From Plakobranchus ocellatus (taxonomy: Eukaryota; Mollusca; Gastropoda; Plakobranchidae), in contig BLXT01000981.1 of the NCBI GenBank assembly GCA_019648995.1, forward strand, positions 901,270-965,269: DNA of 64,000 nucleotides, in the 5' to 3' direction. Position numbers and translations under genes: made by a program. The notes below the pieces were generated by a model. That model was not told the DNA's origin and did no database searches. It worked only from the letters and a program-made list of their open reading frames with translations. Positions 1 through 11,700 of this stretch are shown here, one piece after another; position 1 is the stretch's first letter; each line of letters opens with the position of its first letter.

Positions 1-801
1 AAAAAGCAGTGCAAAAAAGAACACAATATTTTAACAACAATAACAACAACAAAAAGACGTGAGTACCCATAATTTTTTTGCCGCACAAAATAAATAGACC
101 ATTTTGTTTATATGTTAACAAAAAGTCAAACTAAAAGAGCTTTTTTTTAATAAGAATTGTGATTACTGTGCACACATCTTGGATTGTTACTAGTTATCTA
201 AAATAAGCTATGTAAGAACATTATCACATTGACAAAACCTATAGCTATATTTTCTCTTTCTTCCAGGATTAGGTTTCTGTCAGTTGCATAACCTTTTGTT
301 TCCAGAAATGATTGTTCGGTGATATCTCCAACCTCAGTGCCTTCTTTGGAGGTTTTTTTTTTAGTCAGAATCTATTTTACTCGAAGTGTTCATCTATTTA
401 TCTACCTCAGTTAGAGTGTGACAATTTAATTTTCAGAATCAATTTTCAGCCCAATAAGCTCCTTTGGTGTTTACAGGGTCATGCCAAGGCTAGCCATATC
501 AGAAGATGCTATAGGGACTGAAAATAAATCATTAATGATTTAAAAAAAACCACAAAAATATAATAAATTAAAGAAGATTACTAAAAAATTCATTTCAAAG
601 CAAGAAAAAAAAATCCAGCCTCAATATACAGTGTCTTCTTTGATCACACCATACAAAATCTGAAGCTGCATGTCAAAATTGAAAGCAGTTTCATAGCTTT
701 AATCAAGAGCCCCACGGGAAAGCACAATATTATTTTTTCAGCTGCAAGTACATATATTGCTTAAAATACTGCTTTAATTACAGCCATTAGATTTTCCAAT
801 T

Positions 802-832
802 CTGTGTGTGTGTGTGTGTGCGCGCGCGCGTG
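802..832. repeat. (TG)n-(CG)n dinucleotide microsatellite
   Basis: About ten TG units run directly into five CG units, all alternating purine-pyrimidine, a composition that favours Z-DNA under supercoiling. Confidence 0.85.
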
Positions 833-2914
833 TTTTACAGAGTAAGAGAGGTATAAATATTTGGTCACTTTAACTGAATCTTTACAACATATTCTCTCTT
901 AATTTAGGAAAAGTAAGGCAAATCTTATTTAATAGCTAACCTGATTTTTTTTTTATTATCTTAATAGATTACTATATTAAATGTGGCACTAGAGAAACTA
1001 AATCAGAATTTCAAATGTGATGAAATAAAATGAGGCATTCCCATGCAAAAGAAAAATTTAGATTTGAAACAAAGAAATAATTTTATGTGTGTATATATCA
1101 AGTTGTGATTTGCCTAATAGAATATTGTAAGTATTGTTTTTGTCCTGAATTGATTTAAATAGAACTAAAGGCAATCTAGCTCTGCAAAGACACAGATAAT
1201 ATATACTTCCAGCATGATCATCAAGATATTTGAAAACCATTACATTAAGATCATTAAGATGCTAGCTAACAAAGTCAAAATGATCTACTTGCACGTAAAA
1301 TTTTCATTTTCTTTTCTTCATATTAGTCCCTGCTGATCTTAAGCTGGCTGTTTTAAAACTTTGCATTTGGCAGAACCAGATATAGCCTATAAGAAAAAGG
1401 TGTTAACAAAAAAAATGTAATGAAGAACATTATCTTGAATCTCATATACCACAGGACTAGGATAGAAAGACTAAAGGCATTTTTTTCGTTCTGTATAAAA
1501 AATGTAACCTGTTAGTTTATAATTATATCAAGCTCATGATTCAATGTTTGAAATGTCAATAATTTCAATCTGAGATCTTTGAATAATTTTAATAATACAT
1601 TTAAATGGGGATGAGCATGCGCTGTGACAATTTTTGAAAATAACTTGTTTTGTGTATTCCACACCAAGCTATCAATCTTTACCTCCGAATTTTTCTAGGT
1701 TATTCACTCACACTCTGAGGATTAAGTGTAGACAAGGATATATATCACTTAATCAGGGCTATCATAGAGAAATGAACAAAACCGAGGCTTTCTTTTTCGT
1801 GGTGGCGGACAATGGGATTATCAAAGACAGGAGCATGCCTGGGAGATCCGGGGCATGTTACCCCAGAATTTTTTATTTTTCAAAGGACTGCAAATAAAAC
1901 CATTTGGAGGCACTTTGACACCAACTGAACTTAAAAATTTTTTGACTCTGAAGTACCGAAATATCAATGGACCTGCACTTAAAATACATGATATTATTAA
2001 ATGAAAATTCCACGAAAGCCTGAAAATCTAGAGATCCGCAGAAATGCCGACAACTAGAAGTAATGGTAATATAATGTATATTACGTATAATAGTATGTTA
2101 AAGCAGAGTTAGTGCATAACACTTCTTGAAACCCAGTGAATTAGTTTCCTTATGTTTAGCACTGTTTAGAAAAGACTCATATTAAGACAAAACGAATGGT
2201 GAAATTACATTCATTACACCCTTTATTTTATTCTAAGATATTTTTTCCTTACATCTGCTCTACAATATTCAGGAATAATATCTATGGCAGATTTCACCAA
2301 ATAAAAAAAAAAGAAAAAAATTTGGCCACAATTTTAGAAGCCTGTTCCTAGTGAAACAAGGCGGAAATGTGGGGTTTACATGGCTTTTGCCAAGGGGGCC
2401 AGGATTGTCCAGTGTCTAGCTTCATTTAATTGTTCAGTGGGAATTTGGAGTATCTATATATGTTTATGTCGCATTTAGTCATCTTTTTGAGGTGTCCTAG
2501 GCCAATTGTCCCAACTATTGAACACAGTTTTCAAAATAAGGTTTTTTTTATTAAAAAAAAATTTTTTTTTTTTTATTAACGTACTTTAATGTGTGAAAGG
2601 AAGCGGCTCTAACAGTTTCTTAATCATTCTTGAAGCTTTTTTTCATCTTGCTTAACTAAAATTTTCAGTTTAATTTAATAAATTTGGACCTGTACTGAAA
2701 ATAAGAGTGAATTAATATAATGATAAAAAAATGTTTAAAAAAAAATAATAATAAAAAAGGAAGAAAAAATATACATAATACATTTGATTCATAGGTCCCC
2801 GAGATTTTAACCTAAGCTCTTGGTTTGAATCTATTGGAATATTCCTTCATTCGTTGAAGTAAGGCTGATGATTAGTTTTATTCTCTTTATGTCTTTCATT
2901 TTTATTCCATTTAC

Positions 2915-3031
2915 TATCGATTGCAAATAAAATACTTCAAAATTGTAAGTGTTGTCTGAATTAGAACTATATATCGATTGCAAATAAAATACTTCAAAAT
3001 TGTAAGTGTTGTCTGAATTAGAACTATATAT
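2915..3031. repeat. 57-bp direct tandem duplication, two copies
   Basis: The unit beginning atcgattgcaaataaaat is present twice, head to tail, with an exact 57-base shift and no differences seen, so the duplication is recent. It abuts the dispersed-repeat copy at about 3036. Confidence 0.9.
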
Positions 3032-3035
3032 TTTA

Positions 3036-3235
3036 CTAGTCTACTGGCCACCAACTCAAACTTATAAAAACAAATGGAACAACAATTTTTATAAGTTTGA
3101 GTTGGGGGTTGTTTACTTTCACTATATTTATTTCATTGCCTTCAACCACCATTGCATCTTCAGGATCCTTAAACTTATTTATCTGTTTCTGGGAGTGCAG
3201 TATTTCTATACGTTTTTTAGTCTATTGGCGGGTAC
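3036..3235 (-). repeat. Dispersed repeat copy A with terminal hairpin, possibly Penelope-derived
   Basis: Shares about 150 bases with copies near 32662, 41497 and 50165. The common core reads, on the - strand, aaggatcctgaagatgcaat followed by a segment rich in caaccaccaactcaaactt. At its edge, 3051-3070 and 3086-3105 form a perfect 20-bp inverted repeat with a 15-base loop, as if two truncated copies met head to head. Confidence 0.75.
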
Positions 3236-3639
3236 TTTCTGTTTCCACTTCCATTTCCAGGAAATTTCTAATTTTCTACTGTCAAATTTACCAGAGTGGT
3301 TTTATTTTCAGTTTTCATTAAAGAAAAATTGTCAGATCAAATAGGCCTATTCTAAGAGCATAAAAATGTAAATTTAAAATTTGTCAAAAATCAAAAATTC
3401 GGAAATTTATTCCGTCATTTGCGACTAAACATAGACTCATAATTTTGTTCAATCTTCGTTTCCTTAAACTTGAGATCGTGCAACGAATCTTACAATGGAA
3501 AGTAGGGTCTACCTGCCCGTTTTCTTCCCTTGTTTTCACTATTTTTACTTCCGGGTGTCGTTTGGGGGCTAAAAATAAAATAAAAATAATGTCTGCTAGC
3601 TTTGGGAAGACCATATGAGAAACTCAAATAGATCTAAAT

Positions 3640-4060
3640 TTTATAGGCCTAGATTTAGATGACGTCAGTTTTAACAAAGTAAAATCAATTTTCTCCTATT
3701 TAAAGTATTTTGCAATTTGATCTGACTTTAGGTCTCAGATTCTTTATGCGTATGGATCGAGATTTACAATTTTTTTCTAACTTGGGACTTGATTGATCTT
3801 GATCTAAATTTAGGCCCTAGAGCTCTAGATCTAATCTCGACTCTAGAGATATAATCTAGATCTAGATCTAGAGTTGATTATATTTTTTTTTCTTTTGAGA
3901 CGAGATTTTTCGCTGAAGCTATGTACTTTCTTTAGATTTAGGCTGCAACTTAAAGCGATTTCACAAACCATAGAGAAAGAGAAAGGTTTTGACTTTCAAT
4001 GTTTTTATAACATTTAATAAGATTGATTTAGCAAAGGCTAGATCTAGATTCTGGATTAGT
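3640..4060. other. CTAG/TCTAGA-rich palindromic stretch upstream of the arrestin start
   Basis: The motifs ctag, tctaga and agatct recur unusually often, most densely at 3816-3873, where tctagatc units run almost in tandem. CTAG is generally a rare tetranucleotide. Smaller clusters occur near 5080-5110 and 24130-24200. Whether this is a degraded satellite, binding sites or species-typical composition cannot be told here. Confidence 0.5.
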
Positions 4061-4206
4061 CTAGTAAATGTTAAAAGATTATCTTAGGGAAAGCGCAGCA
4101 GATGGGTTTATAGGATCAGCTTTTTATTTTGATTAGGTAAGGCTGCTTACGTAGGGTGCATGAGTAGAGATGAGGCAAATCCAGATTCCGAGACTCATAT
4201 AATTCA

Positions 4207-4251
4207 ATGGGTTGCTCTTTCTTGGGCCTACGGTCAAAATGGGAAAATTGA
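4207..4251 (+). promoter_or_regulatory. Upstream ORF overlapping the arrestin start codon
   Basis: An ATG at 4207 opens a 14-codon frame (MGCSFLGLRSKWEN, then TGA at 4249-4251) in a different frame from the arrestin, whose ATG lies inside it at 4239. If the mRNA begins upstream of 4207, a scanning ribosome must bypass or leak past this ATG, so the uORF would lower arrestin translation. The transcription start is unknown, so the role is inferred. Confidence 0.4.
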
Positions 4252-7200
4252 AATGCTTTGAGATTGTGCTAGCAGGAAACAAAAGTGTTTACCATCCGGG
4301 AGAAAGAGTTCAAGGCAATGTCATGGTTGAGTTAAAAGGCGATATGAAGATGCGGTCATTACGGATATTTATGAAGGGGGTAGCAAAGGTGCATTGGACA
4401 GAATCCCGAAGTACAGGTAGCAGGCTTGGCTCATACACTGAACACTACAATGCTGAAGTTGAATATTTTTTCAAGAGGCAGGTGTTGTTCGGAGGAGGTG
4501 AGTTTGAGTAATTCTGCCATTTTTATACACTGTATATATACTAGTGGGTCAAAAGTTACCCTTAACATATAAGTCATAGAAAATTAATTAATTTTAAAAG
4601 GGTTGAGGCATTCTAGCATGCTTTTAAAATTTAATTTAACTAGGACGAGGCTCAAGCAACCAGTCATTCTGTCTAAATGGGCTTTTAAGTGTGAATAGAT
4701 TGCAAAGCAGCCAGGAAAGTTTTTAGGGGTTTTCTTGGTTTGGAGTATTTAAGTTTCTCTCAAAGCTTGTACAAATAAGGTGCCATTGGTGAGTCTTTGG
4801 GCCATTTGAAAGTTTCCTTTCATACTTGATGCTGACGTTTCTCTTCCTGTAACATTGAGACATAATTTATGATTATAAAAGTTATAATTATTGAACTAAA
4901 ACTATAACAGAAAATGACAGACTTTTGCAGTTAAAAGAAGGCTGGAATAAAGGTTTCAAATTATGACCTCTCCTAATTTTATTTGATATTATTTTAAAAT
5001 AAGATTATCAGAATTTGACCATTTTGTCTTTCCACAGGTGCTCAAGTCTACATATGATTGGTTAGATATTAGACCTAGTTATCTAGGCTTAGATACATGG
5101 GCGAGTTGACTCTAGGATCCCAATCAAACAAAACATTGGCATAATATAGCCTAGCATTAAATCTAAGCCCTTATTTTGAGCTATGTCTGTGTGTAGGAGT
5201 TTGGGGGGGGGAGGAGGCATTGGTTCGGACTAACGCTAGACTTAAATTTGTTATGTTATTTAGAAATTGAGGTTCCATGTGTATACATCTTGCTTCTCTC
5301 TGAAGCCTAAAGAATAACTACAAATTCAGTTTTTGGAAGACAAAAAAAAAAGGACAGGATCTAAAATGATGGCGTTGAGACCAATACTTTTTGAAACTAT
5401 GAGTTTGATAAGCAAAAAATTTGAAGTAAGACCCTACATAACTTTATAGATCAGCAGCTATATAAGATCTAGAACTAGATTCAAACAAGAACATTGCCCT
5501 TTTAGGGGGGAAATATTTTGATTTTGTAAAGCAATGGTTGTGCCGAAAAAAGAAAAAAAAAGGAAACGTTTGCTTTGGGTTTTTATCATGAGCAATAGCA
5601 GGCCTATTTGCTCCTATTCAGGGATGGATTATCTAGTTTAATGCATATATATTCTTTTTGCTCTATATCATAGAATTTTTGCGACAGAAAGTGTCTGTTT
5701 CTGTGATATGCCAGTCTTTGGCTCTACAAGGGGCTGTTGCCCCAATGTTTGATTTTGCTTTTCTCACATTATGTCTTTCACTCACTCAACTGAATTCATG
5801 TCACATTCCGTGGAAAGATGTTTTTGTTTTATACAAAATACTAGTTGCCTACATCTTACTCTAGTCATTTTAAGTACTTTATCAAAGTATGTTAGCTGTG
5901 TGTACTACAGTACAATTCTTAGATCCCATCTAGGCTTCATTATGCTTTTATAGGTCAGATTGTGTCCTGCTCCAATGCTTAAATCTTTAAAAGGTAGAAT
6001 AATTTTGTAATTGAAAAAAAAAATTTTAACATTATCTTACCTATGGTATTTTTTCGCGAAATCTTATAGCTGGTTTTCTTTTTCAATTACTAATCAGAAA
6101 TTGCAGATGGAAGGGACACATTGGGTGATGGACATCACGAGCTTCCCTTCATATTTGATTTACCTATGGGGTAAGTTTAAATAAAAAATTATTTGTTTCT
6201 AAGTGGGTATTTGGTGATATTTGTTATGGTCTAATTGTTGCTCATACTTCAAGTAGCATCACCACAAAATGAAACATTTAAAGAAAAAAATCTGCCAAGG
6301 GAAAATAGTTTTTATGCTCCTTTGGGAGCATCAACCATGGATTTCAAGTAGTATGAAATTGAAAGTCTTTCACATAGGTTATTTGAGAATGTTGGTTGGT
6401 TGTCTTTTATATTTCGCACACACTGCAAACTCTCATTTTGTGATTTAAAATGTATCTGAGGAACATGTTCTTCACTTAGTGTACTGGTACAATTGTACTT
6501 ACTTTTCAATGTTTATTTATTTGTAAATGAAACATTAAAAACCAAAAAACATCTGGCTTGTATCATAGATTTCACTCCAATCATAGAAATACAGTGAATG
6601 GTTTTATGCATGTAATACAGAATATAATGAAGCTAGGCCAACAAAATAAATGAACAGGGTAATCTCAAAAAGTACACAACCCAAATAGATGAAAATTGGC
6701 AGTAGGTGCATAAAAATGTGAAGTTGGGATGGGGGCATTCATTTTTTATGTTAAAGAAGTATTTTGTTTTAAAGGGGAGGGGTAGGAAATTTCAACAACC
6801 GTTAGCGATTGAAACAGGAACATTTGTTTTAAAGAGGAGGGGTAGGAAATTTCAACAACCGTTAGCGATTGAAACAGAAACAAACTTCAAGTTTTCATCT
6901 TTTTAACCAAACGCAAATATTATTAGATGAGGGAAAACCTTGGCATCTCATTTTATTTCATATGGCGCGCATTTTATTCCGCTCTAAATTCTAGGTTTCA
7001 CTTCAAACTAAATGTTTAAAGGGGTATCTGATGTGAACACTGGAATTGTTTGTACCATTACTACTCTCTCTCACTCTCTCTCTCTCGTCCTTGTTTCTTC
7101 TCTGAATCAAGGTATTGTTTCCACTCACCCGTTCATAGAATGTGTTAGACAGCAACTAGTACAGATAAATATAATTTTATGTCTTTAAGCCATTCTAAAT

Positions 7201-7953
7201 CAGATTGATGTTGCGTATAACATTTTTTAGCAAAAAAACTTTATTTGATGTCCCTTCTTTTAAAGGTTTTTAGAAAACTTTAAACACTTCTTTCTTGGCA
7301 AGGAATCAAACTGTATCCATTTTTTTCATGTAATGTACTAATGAGCTTTATCAAAGATTTAAAAGTTCTAAATGCAGCTTTCGACTCATTTTGACTGGCT
7401 TTGCTACATAATTGTCTTGAGACTATCCTGTCTTTGGACGTACTATCCAAATTATGGAAAGTCACATTCTGAACATTTTAGATTAAGTGTATGGCTAAAA
7501 AAGGCATTTTAAAAGCTTTGCAATTGGGAAAACTGGATAGGGATCTTGTAATTTTGTTGAGATTGAGGTTTCTTTAAAGCAGGAAAAAAAACAACTTGAA
7601 ACTTTTTTTTCTCCAAAAGCATGCATATATCAAACTCATATAAACTGGTCTCAATACATGATTGGTGAAAGTAAAGGTAAAAGATAAAAAACGCATTTGT
7701 TTGCTCCCTTTTTACTGAAGCTACAGTTTGCTCAGTAGAAATGTACTGAAAGTACATATGATTATAAAAAAATGATTTTATGTTATATAAGCTGTTCTTT
7801 CTCAGTGGCATCTCAACAAGTTTTGAAGGGAAACATGGTAGTATTCGATATTGGTTGAAAGCAGAGATGGACAAGCCATGGTCATTCAACCACAAAACAA
7901 AGAAAGCTTTCACTGTTATCAGCCCGATAGATATAAATAGACCTGAGTATCAG
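4239..7953 (+). CDS. ARRDC: ARRDC exons 1-3: arrestin N-terminal lobe
   Basis: Exon 1 (4239-4497, donor gtgagt) ends in phase 1, exon 2 (6107-6170, donor gtaagt) in phase 2, exon 3 (7806-7953, donor gtaagt) in phase 0. Together they encode residues 1-157: beta-strands of the N-terminal arrestin lobe, including LPFIFDLP and the block FEGKHGSIRYWLKAE followed by DKPWSF, near-diagnostic of the ARRDC1-5/TXNIP group. Exon 2, only 64 bases, is too short to be seen by ORF length and is placed by phase and homology. Confidence 0.93.
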
Positions 7954-8710
7954 GTAAGTTGTTCTTTAATTTTTTGGGGAGATCAATTACATCTTTGCGG
8001 GTGTTTAACTAGTTGTTGAATCTGAAGCATTTTAACAGTATATTGTTTTTGTATTTCAAGTGAAATAATATGATTGACTTTGCCACGCAAACATTGACAA
8101 AAATCTAACATATTGTCTAAAATCAATTTTTATATTGCAAAGTGAAAGCAAAAAAAAAATAATTGTCTTTAATGTAAAGTTAAATTTTTGTTTCCATTTT
8201 CCATTTTTTTTTTCATTGGATGAAAGATTGTCTGCCAGATTATGATAACATTTTGATTTTTTCTTTCAAGTCAAACAGCTAGAGAAATCAAGTACAAAAT
8301 GATGAATAAAAATTATAAGTGTGAATAAATAGTTAGAATTAAAGTGATTAAGGAGAAAATAACATTATCGGCATTTAGCTGTGTTATTAATACTTATATA
8401 AATAACAGTAAATAATGATGATATTGAGGTCGTGACACAGAATTTAAAGGTAAAAATTTACAAAGGCCTTGCTTGGGTTTTATCAATAATTAATTTTCCT
8501 TTTCAGATTGTAATTGTTCTTCTGTGTCCATGTTTAGTGTGGGAGCCTATTCTTGCTTGTTCAGTTAAAATACATTTCTGAAAGTCTGTAGATTTGCAAT
8601 GAAATGGACCATTCACTTATCACTTGCATAAAGTGCATTGGACAATAAGATAAAGATGAGAATATTTATCGATTATCTTCCCATTTTCATCAGAACATCA
8701 CTATAACCAC

Positions 8711-8748
<38 letters not shown>

Positions 8749-11700
8749 CATCTTCACCATCATAATTATTTAATCATTATTATGTTCATCCTCATCATCA
8801 TCATCATGATCATCATGCCTTGATCCTCATCATGATTATTACCACCACCAACATCACCTTCATCATCATCATAACAGTCATCATCATCTTCATGATCACC
8901 ACCATCATCACTACCTTCATCAAATCAAAAGCATTCTTGCTCAGCAAATCCTTTAATTGCTTTTATTTTTTTTTTATAATTTTAAAATGTTTTTTTGTAT
9001 ATTTACACTATTCGGGTTATATCCATTGTATACATTTGACATATGATATGACTTATTTGGACTGGTCTCAAGGTAATTATTCTATCAGTGATAAGGATAC
9101 TTCAGCTAATAATAATGATGATGAAAATGATGACAATAATGTTGTAATTGTATTATAAATAGTCAAAACAACCCCAATGAAATTGAGAATATTAAAGATA
9201 TTTATTATATTGGGTTATTTCTTGACAGGTTCAAGTGGAGAGTAGTGTGGAAAAAACTTTATGCTGTTGGTTATGCACATCAGGTCCAATTTCGATTACA
9301 TCAAGAACAGATAGAAGAGGCTATTGTCCAGGTCAGCCAAGACCATTTTAATTCAAGTTTGGGTGGTTTTGGGCTTGTCTTTTATTTGAAGTGTTTGGGG
9401 ACTCCTATTCTTTCCTTTTTAGAAAAGTTTATTGTCCTTAGCGCTTTGAACTTAATGGACTGATCTGTGAGCAAAAAATCAATATTTGCATTTATTTATT
9501 TGGGAATAATTATTTTCTGTGGCATAGTGTCATGTTTTATGTAGTGTACAGCAAATTAACAGCCCCCCTACCTTCCTCAGGAAAAGCCAGAATTAGTAAA
9601 ATTGAAAATAGAAGGGGATTTTTTTGTTGTTGTTTAGAAAGTTTTGGTGGTGGATTGTCATTTTGTTGAAATACGTTTTTTTTTTTTTTTTCCAGTTAAA
9701 GAGCAGTTATAAATACTAACAATATTATAATACAATATATACTTAAACTTGCATTTTTTTTTTAAACATCACAACTTTTTTCCTCTTTCAGGAGAATCCA
9801 TTGCCATTTCTGCAGAATTTGACAATCATTCATCCCGTACTGTCATACCTTATGCTACCCTATATCAGTCACAGGCATTTTTTGCCAGCGGCAAATCTCG
9901 TATCCGGAGGACAAAGTTCACAGTCCTTACAGGATTGCCTGTTGCTCCAGGCACAAGAGGCTCTTGGGACTCCCAGCTTTTGAAAATCCCTGCTGTCACT
10001 CCTTCCATCATTAACTGCTGTGTCATGAAAGTAGACTACTATGTTAAGGTTTGTTTTAGATAAAGCATTTCAAAGTCATGGAAAGACAAGCTATCCTTTG
10101 AGATAAATAGAAATGCCACATTAGACCTTTTTTATTTTTAAATATTGAATGCATGGATGCAAGTTCACTGCTTGTGGCTGGCATGCCAGTCAATCAGAAT
10201 TTCTGCTAGCCAGTGGAGTTTGGGAGAAGGACCTTCATTGTGAAAATTGGGCTTTGGCTTTGCTTGACTGTAAAAAATGAGAAACACATGCTGGAAGTTC
10301 CAGACCTGCCATTTTCTGTTGTGCCCAGGAAAATGTTTTGATGAACGACCATTGTGTCTGCCACTAGGGCAGCTATTGCTAAAATCCTATTGATTTAATG
10401 GTCCTGACGGCTGGAGGATAGAGAAATCTTCACACGTTCAATTTTTTTTCAGATCAATCCAGTATCAACAACACCTGTAAACTATTTACCGATCTAAATG
10501 ATAATGAACATTATCTTCAAGTTGTTCATTATCGATCTAACCTAATAATTTATTCACGCTCAAAATTTTATTCAACCCGCTGTACAACGGAACTGAGAAA
10601 CCCTTCATTTATTAATATGTCACGGGCATCATATCCTTGCAGTAGTGAATCAACTCTACGCCATGTGCGCTTATGGTCAGCTTGTAGGGATATGCATGTA
10701 GCATTCACTTGCAAACAACAAAGTACTTGTAACTTGAAAGGGATGATCCCACCTCAGACTTAGAGTGTAACCTTTATGCAGTCTGATGGTAGGGTTGCAG
10801 AAGCCATCGATGTGTGTTTAAGGTGCCATTCTTGTTAGTTCATTGGAGCCCGCTGCTGGCGCCCTCGCCTGATGGAGGGCCTGATACCACCTTGTTGTAG
10901 ACTGGCTAGACACAAAAATCCAAATCCTCCAATAATGTACATGGGCCTATTGAGATAAAATGAGATGGATTGACCTTGTAGATTTAAAAGACTGTATGAG
11001 CATGCAACCTAGAACTCTGCAATCTTGACACAAAAACTAGCATTTTTCTCAAGCAATTGCATTAATATCATGATCATTGGCATCTGAGGTGGATTACAAA
11101 AAATTTATAAGTCTGGACTCCAGCCAGTTTGCGATCATTTTTATTCAGCATGCTCAGGATTCTCTCTTTTCATTTGTATGTTGCAAGTTGGCTTAAAATC
11201 TCCATAGAACTTTGCCTTCTTTTAAGCATAAATTATTTGTGAGTGATATGTCCCTTGTAGAATTCCAAGAAAAGAAATATAGCTATTGCCTTTTTTGAAG
11301 AATATAAGAAAATCAAGTTTGAAATCCCAGATACATGATCAGTCAATCTGAATCTTTGAAATAATGGACATTGTTTACAAGCAAAGTTGTCATTGTTAAA
11401 TCTACATAAGGTGCAAGTGTCTATTTATCTGTCACGGATAAGATATAGGCCTCAGCTTTTCAGCATCGAACTTGGGCTTTAATGTGCACTCATATTTTCA
11501 TTTAAAAAGAAGTTTACTTTCAAACGCCAGGATTTATTAAACTCCAGTTTCCATTAATCTAGATACAAATTTCTTGAAGTTTTGGTAACCCTGTAGGAAG
11601 ATGTAATCCAAATTTTGTTCAGGCCCAAATGTATTGCATCGAGATTACCGGGAACTCAGCTCTTGCTTTAGGATCTACATGTGCACGTTAGAGTTTTTAC

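Larger units (their letters stand above)
1..4206. other. Upstream non-coding region of the arrestin gene
   Basis: No supported gene. It contains a TG/CG dinucleotide run (802-832), a 57-bp tandem duplication (2915-3031), one copy of a dispersed repeat with a perfect hairpin (about 3036-3235), and a CTAG-rich stretch (3640-4060). The arrestin promoter and 5' UTR should lie in the last kilobase, but I see no convincing TATA box or initiator. Confidence 0.5.

Noticed and set aside
1634-1897. 87-residue open frame on the + strand
   Set aside because: No recognised domain, no splice context and ordinary AT-rich composition; treated as chance.
3006-3344. 112-residue open frame on the + strand
   Set aside because: It translates a dispersed repeat copy. 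A similar frame appears antisense in another copy near 32600-32830 and is not conserved in its details.
4212-4238. Nine-residue N-terminal extension of the arrestin
   Set aside because: The extended frame would have to start at TTG. The ATG at 4239 gives the family-typical MGKLKCFEI start.
7509-7913. 134-residue frame on the - strand
   Set aside because: Antisense to arrestin exon 3 and the adjoining intron; no homology seen.
8820-9158. 112-residue frame rich in Ile and Thr
   Set aside because: It is the translation of a decayed ATC microsatellite in arrestin intron 3.
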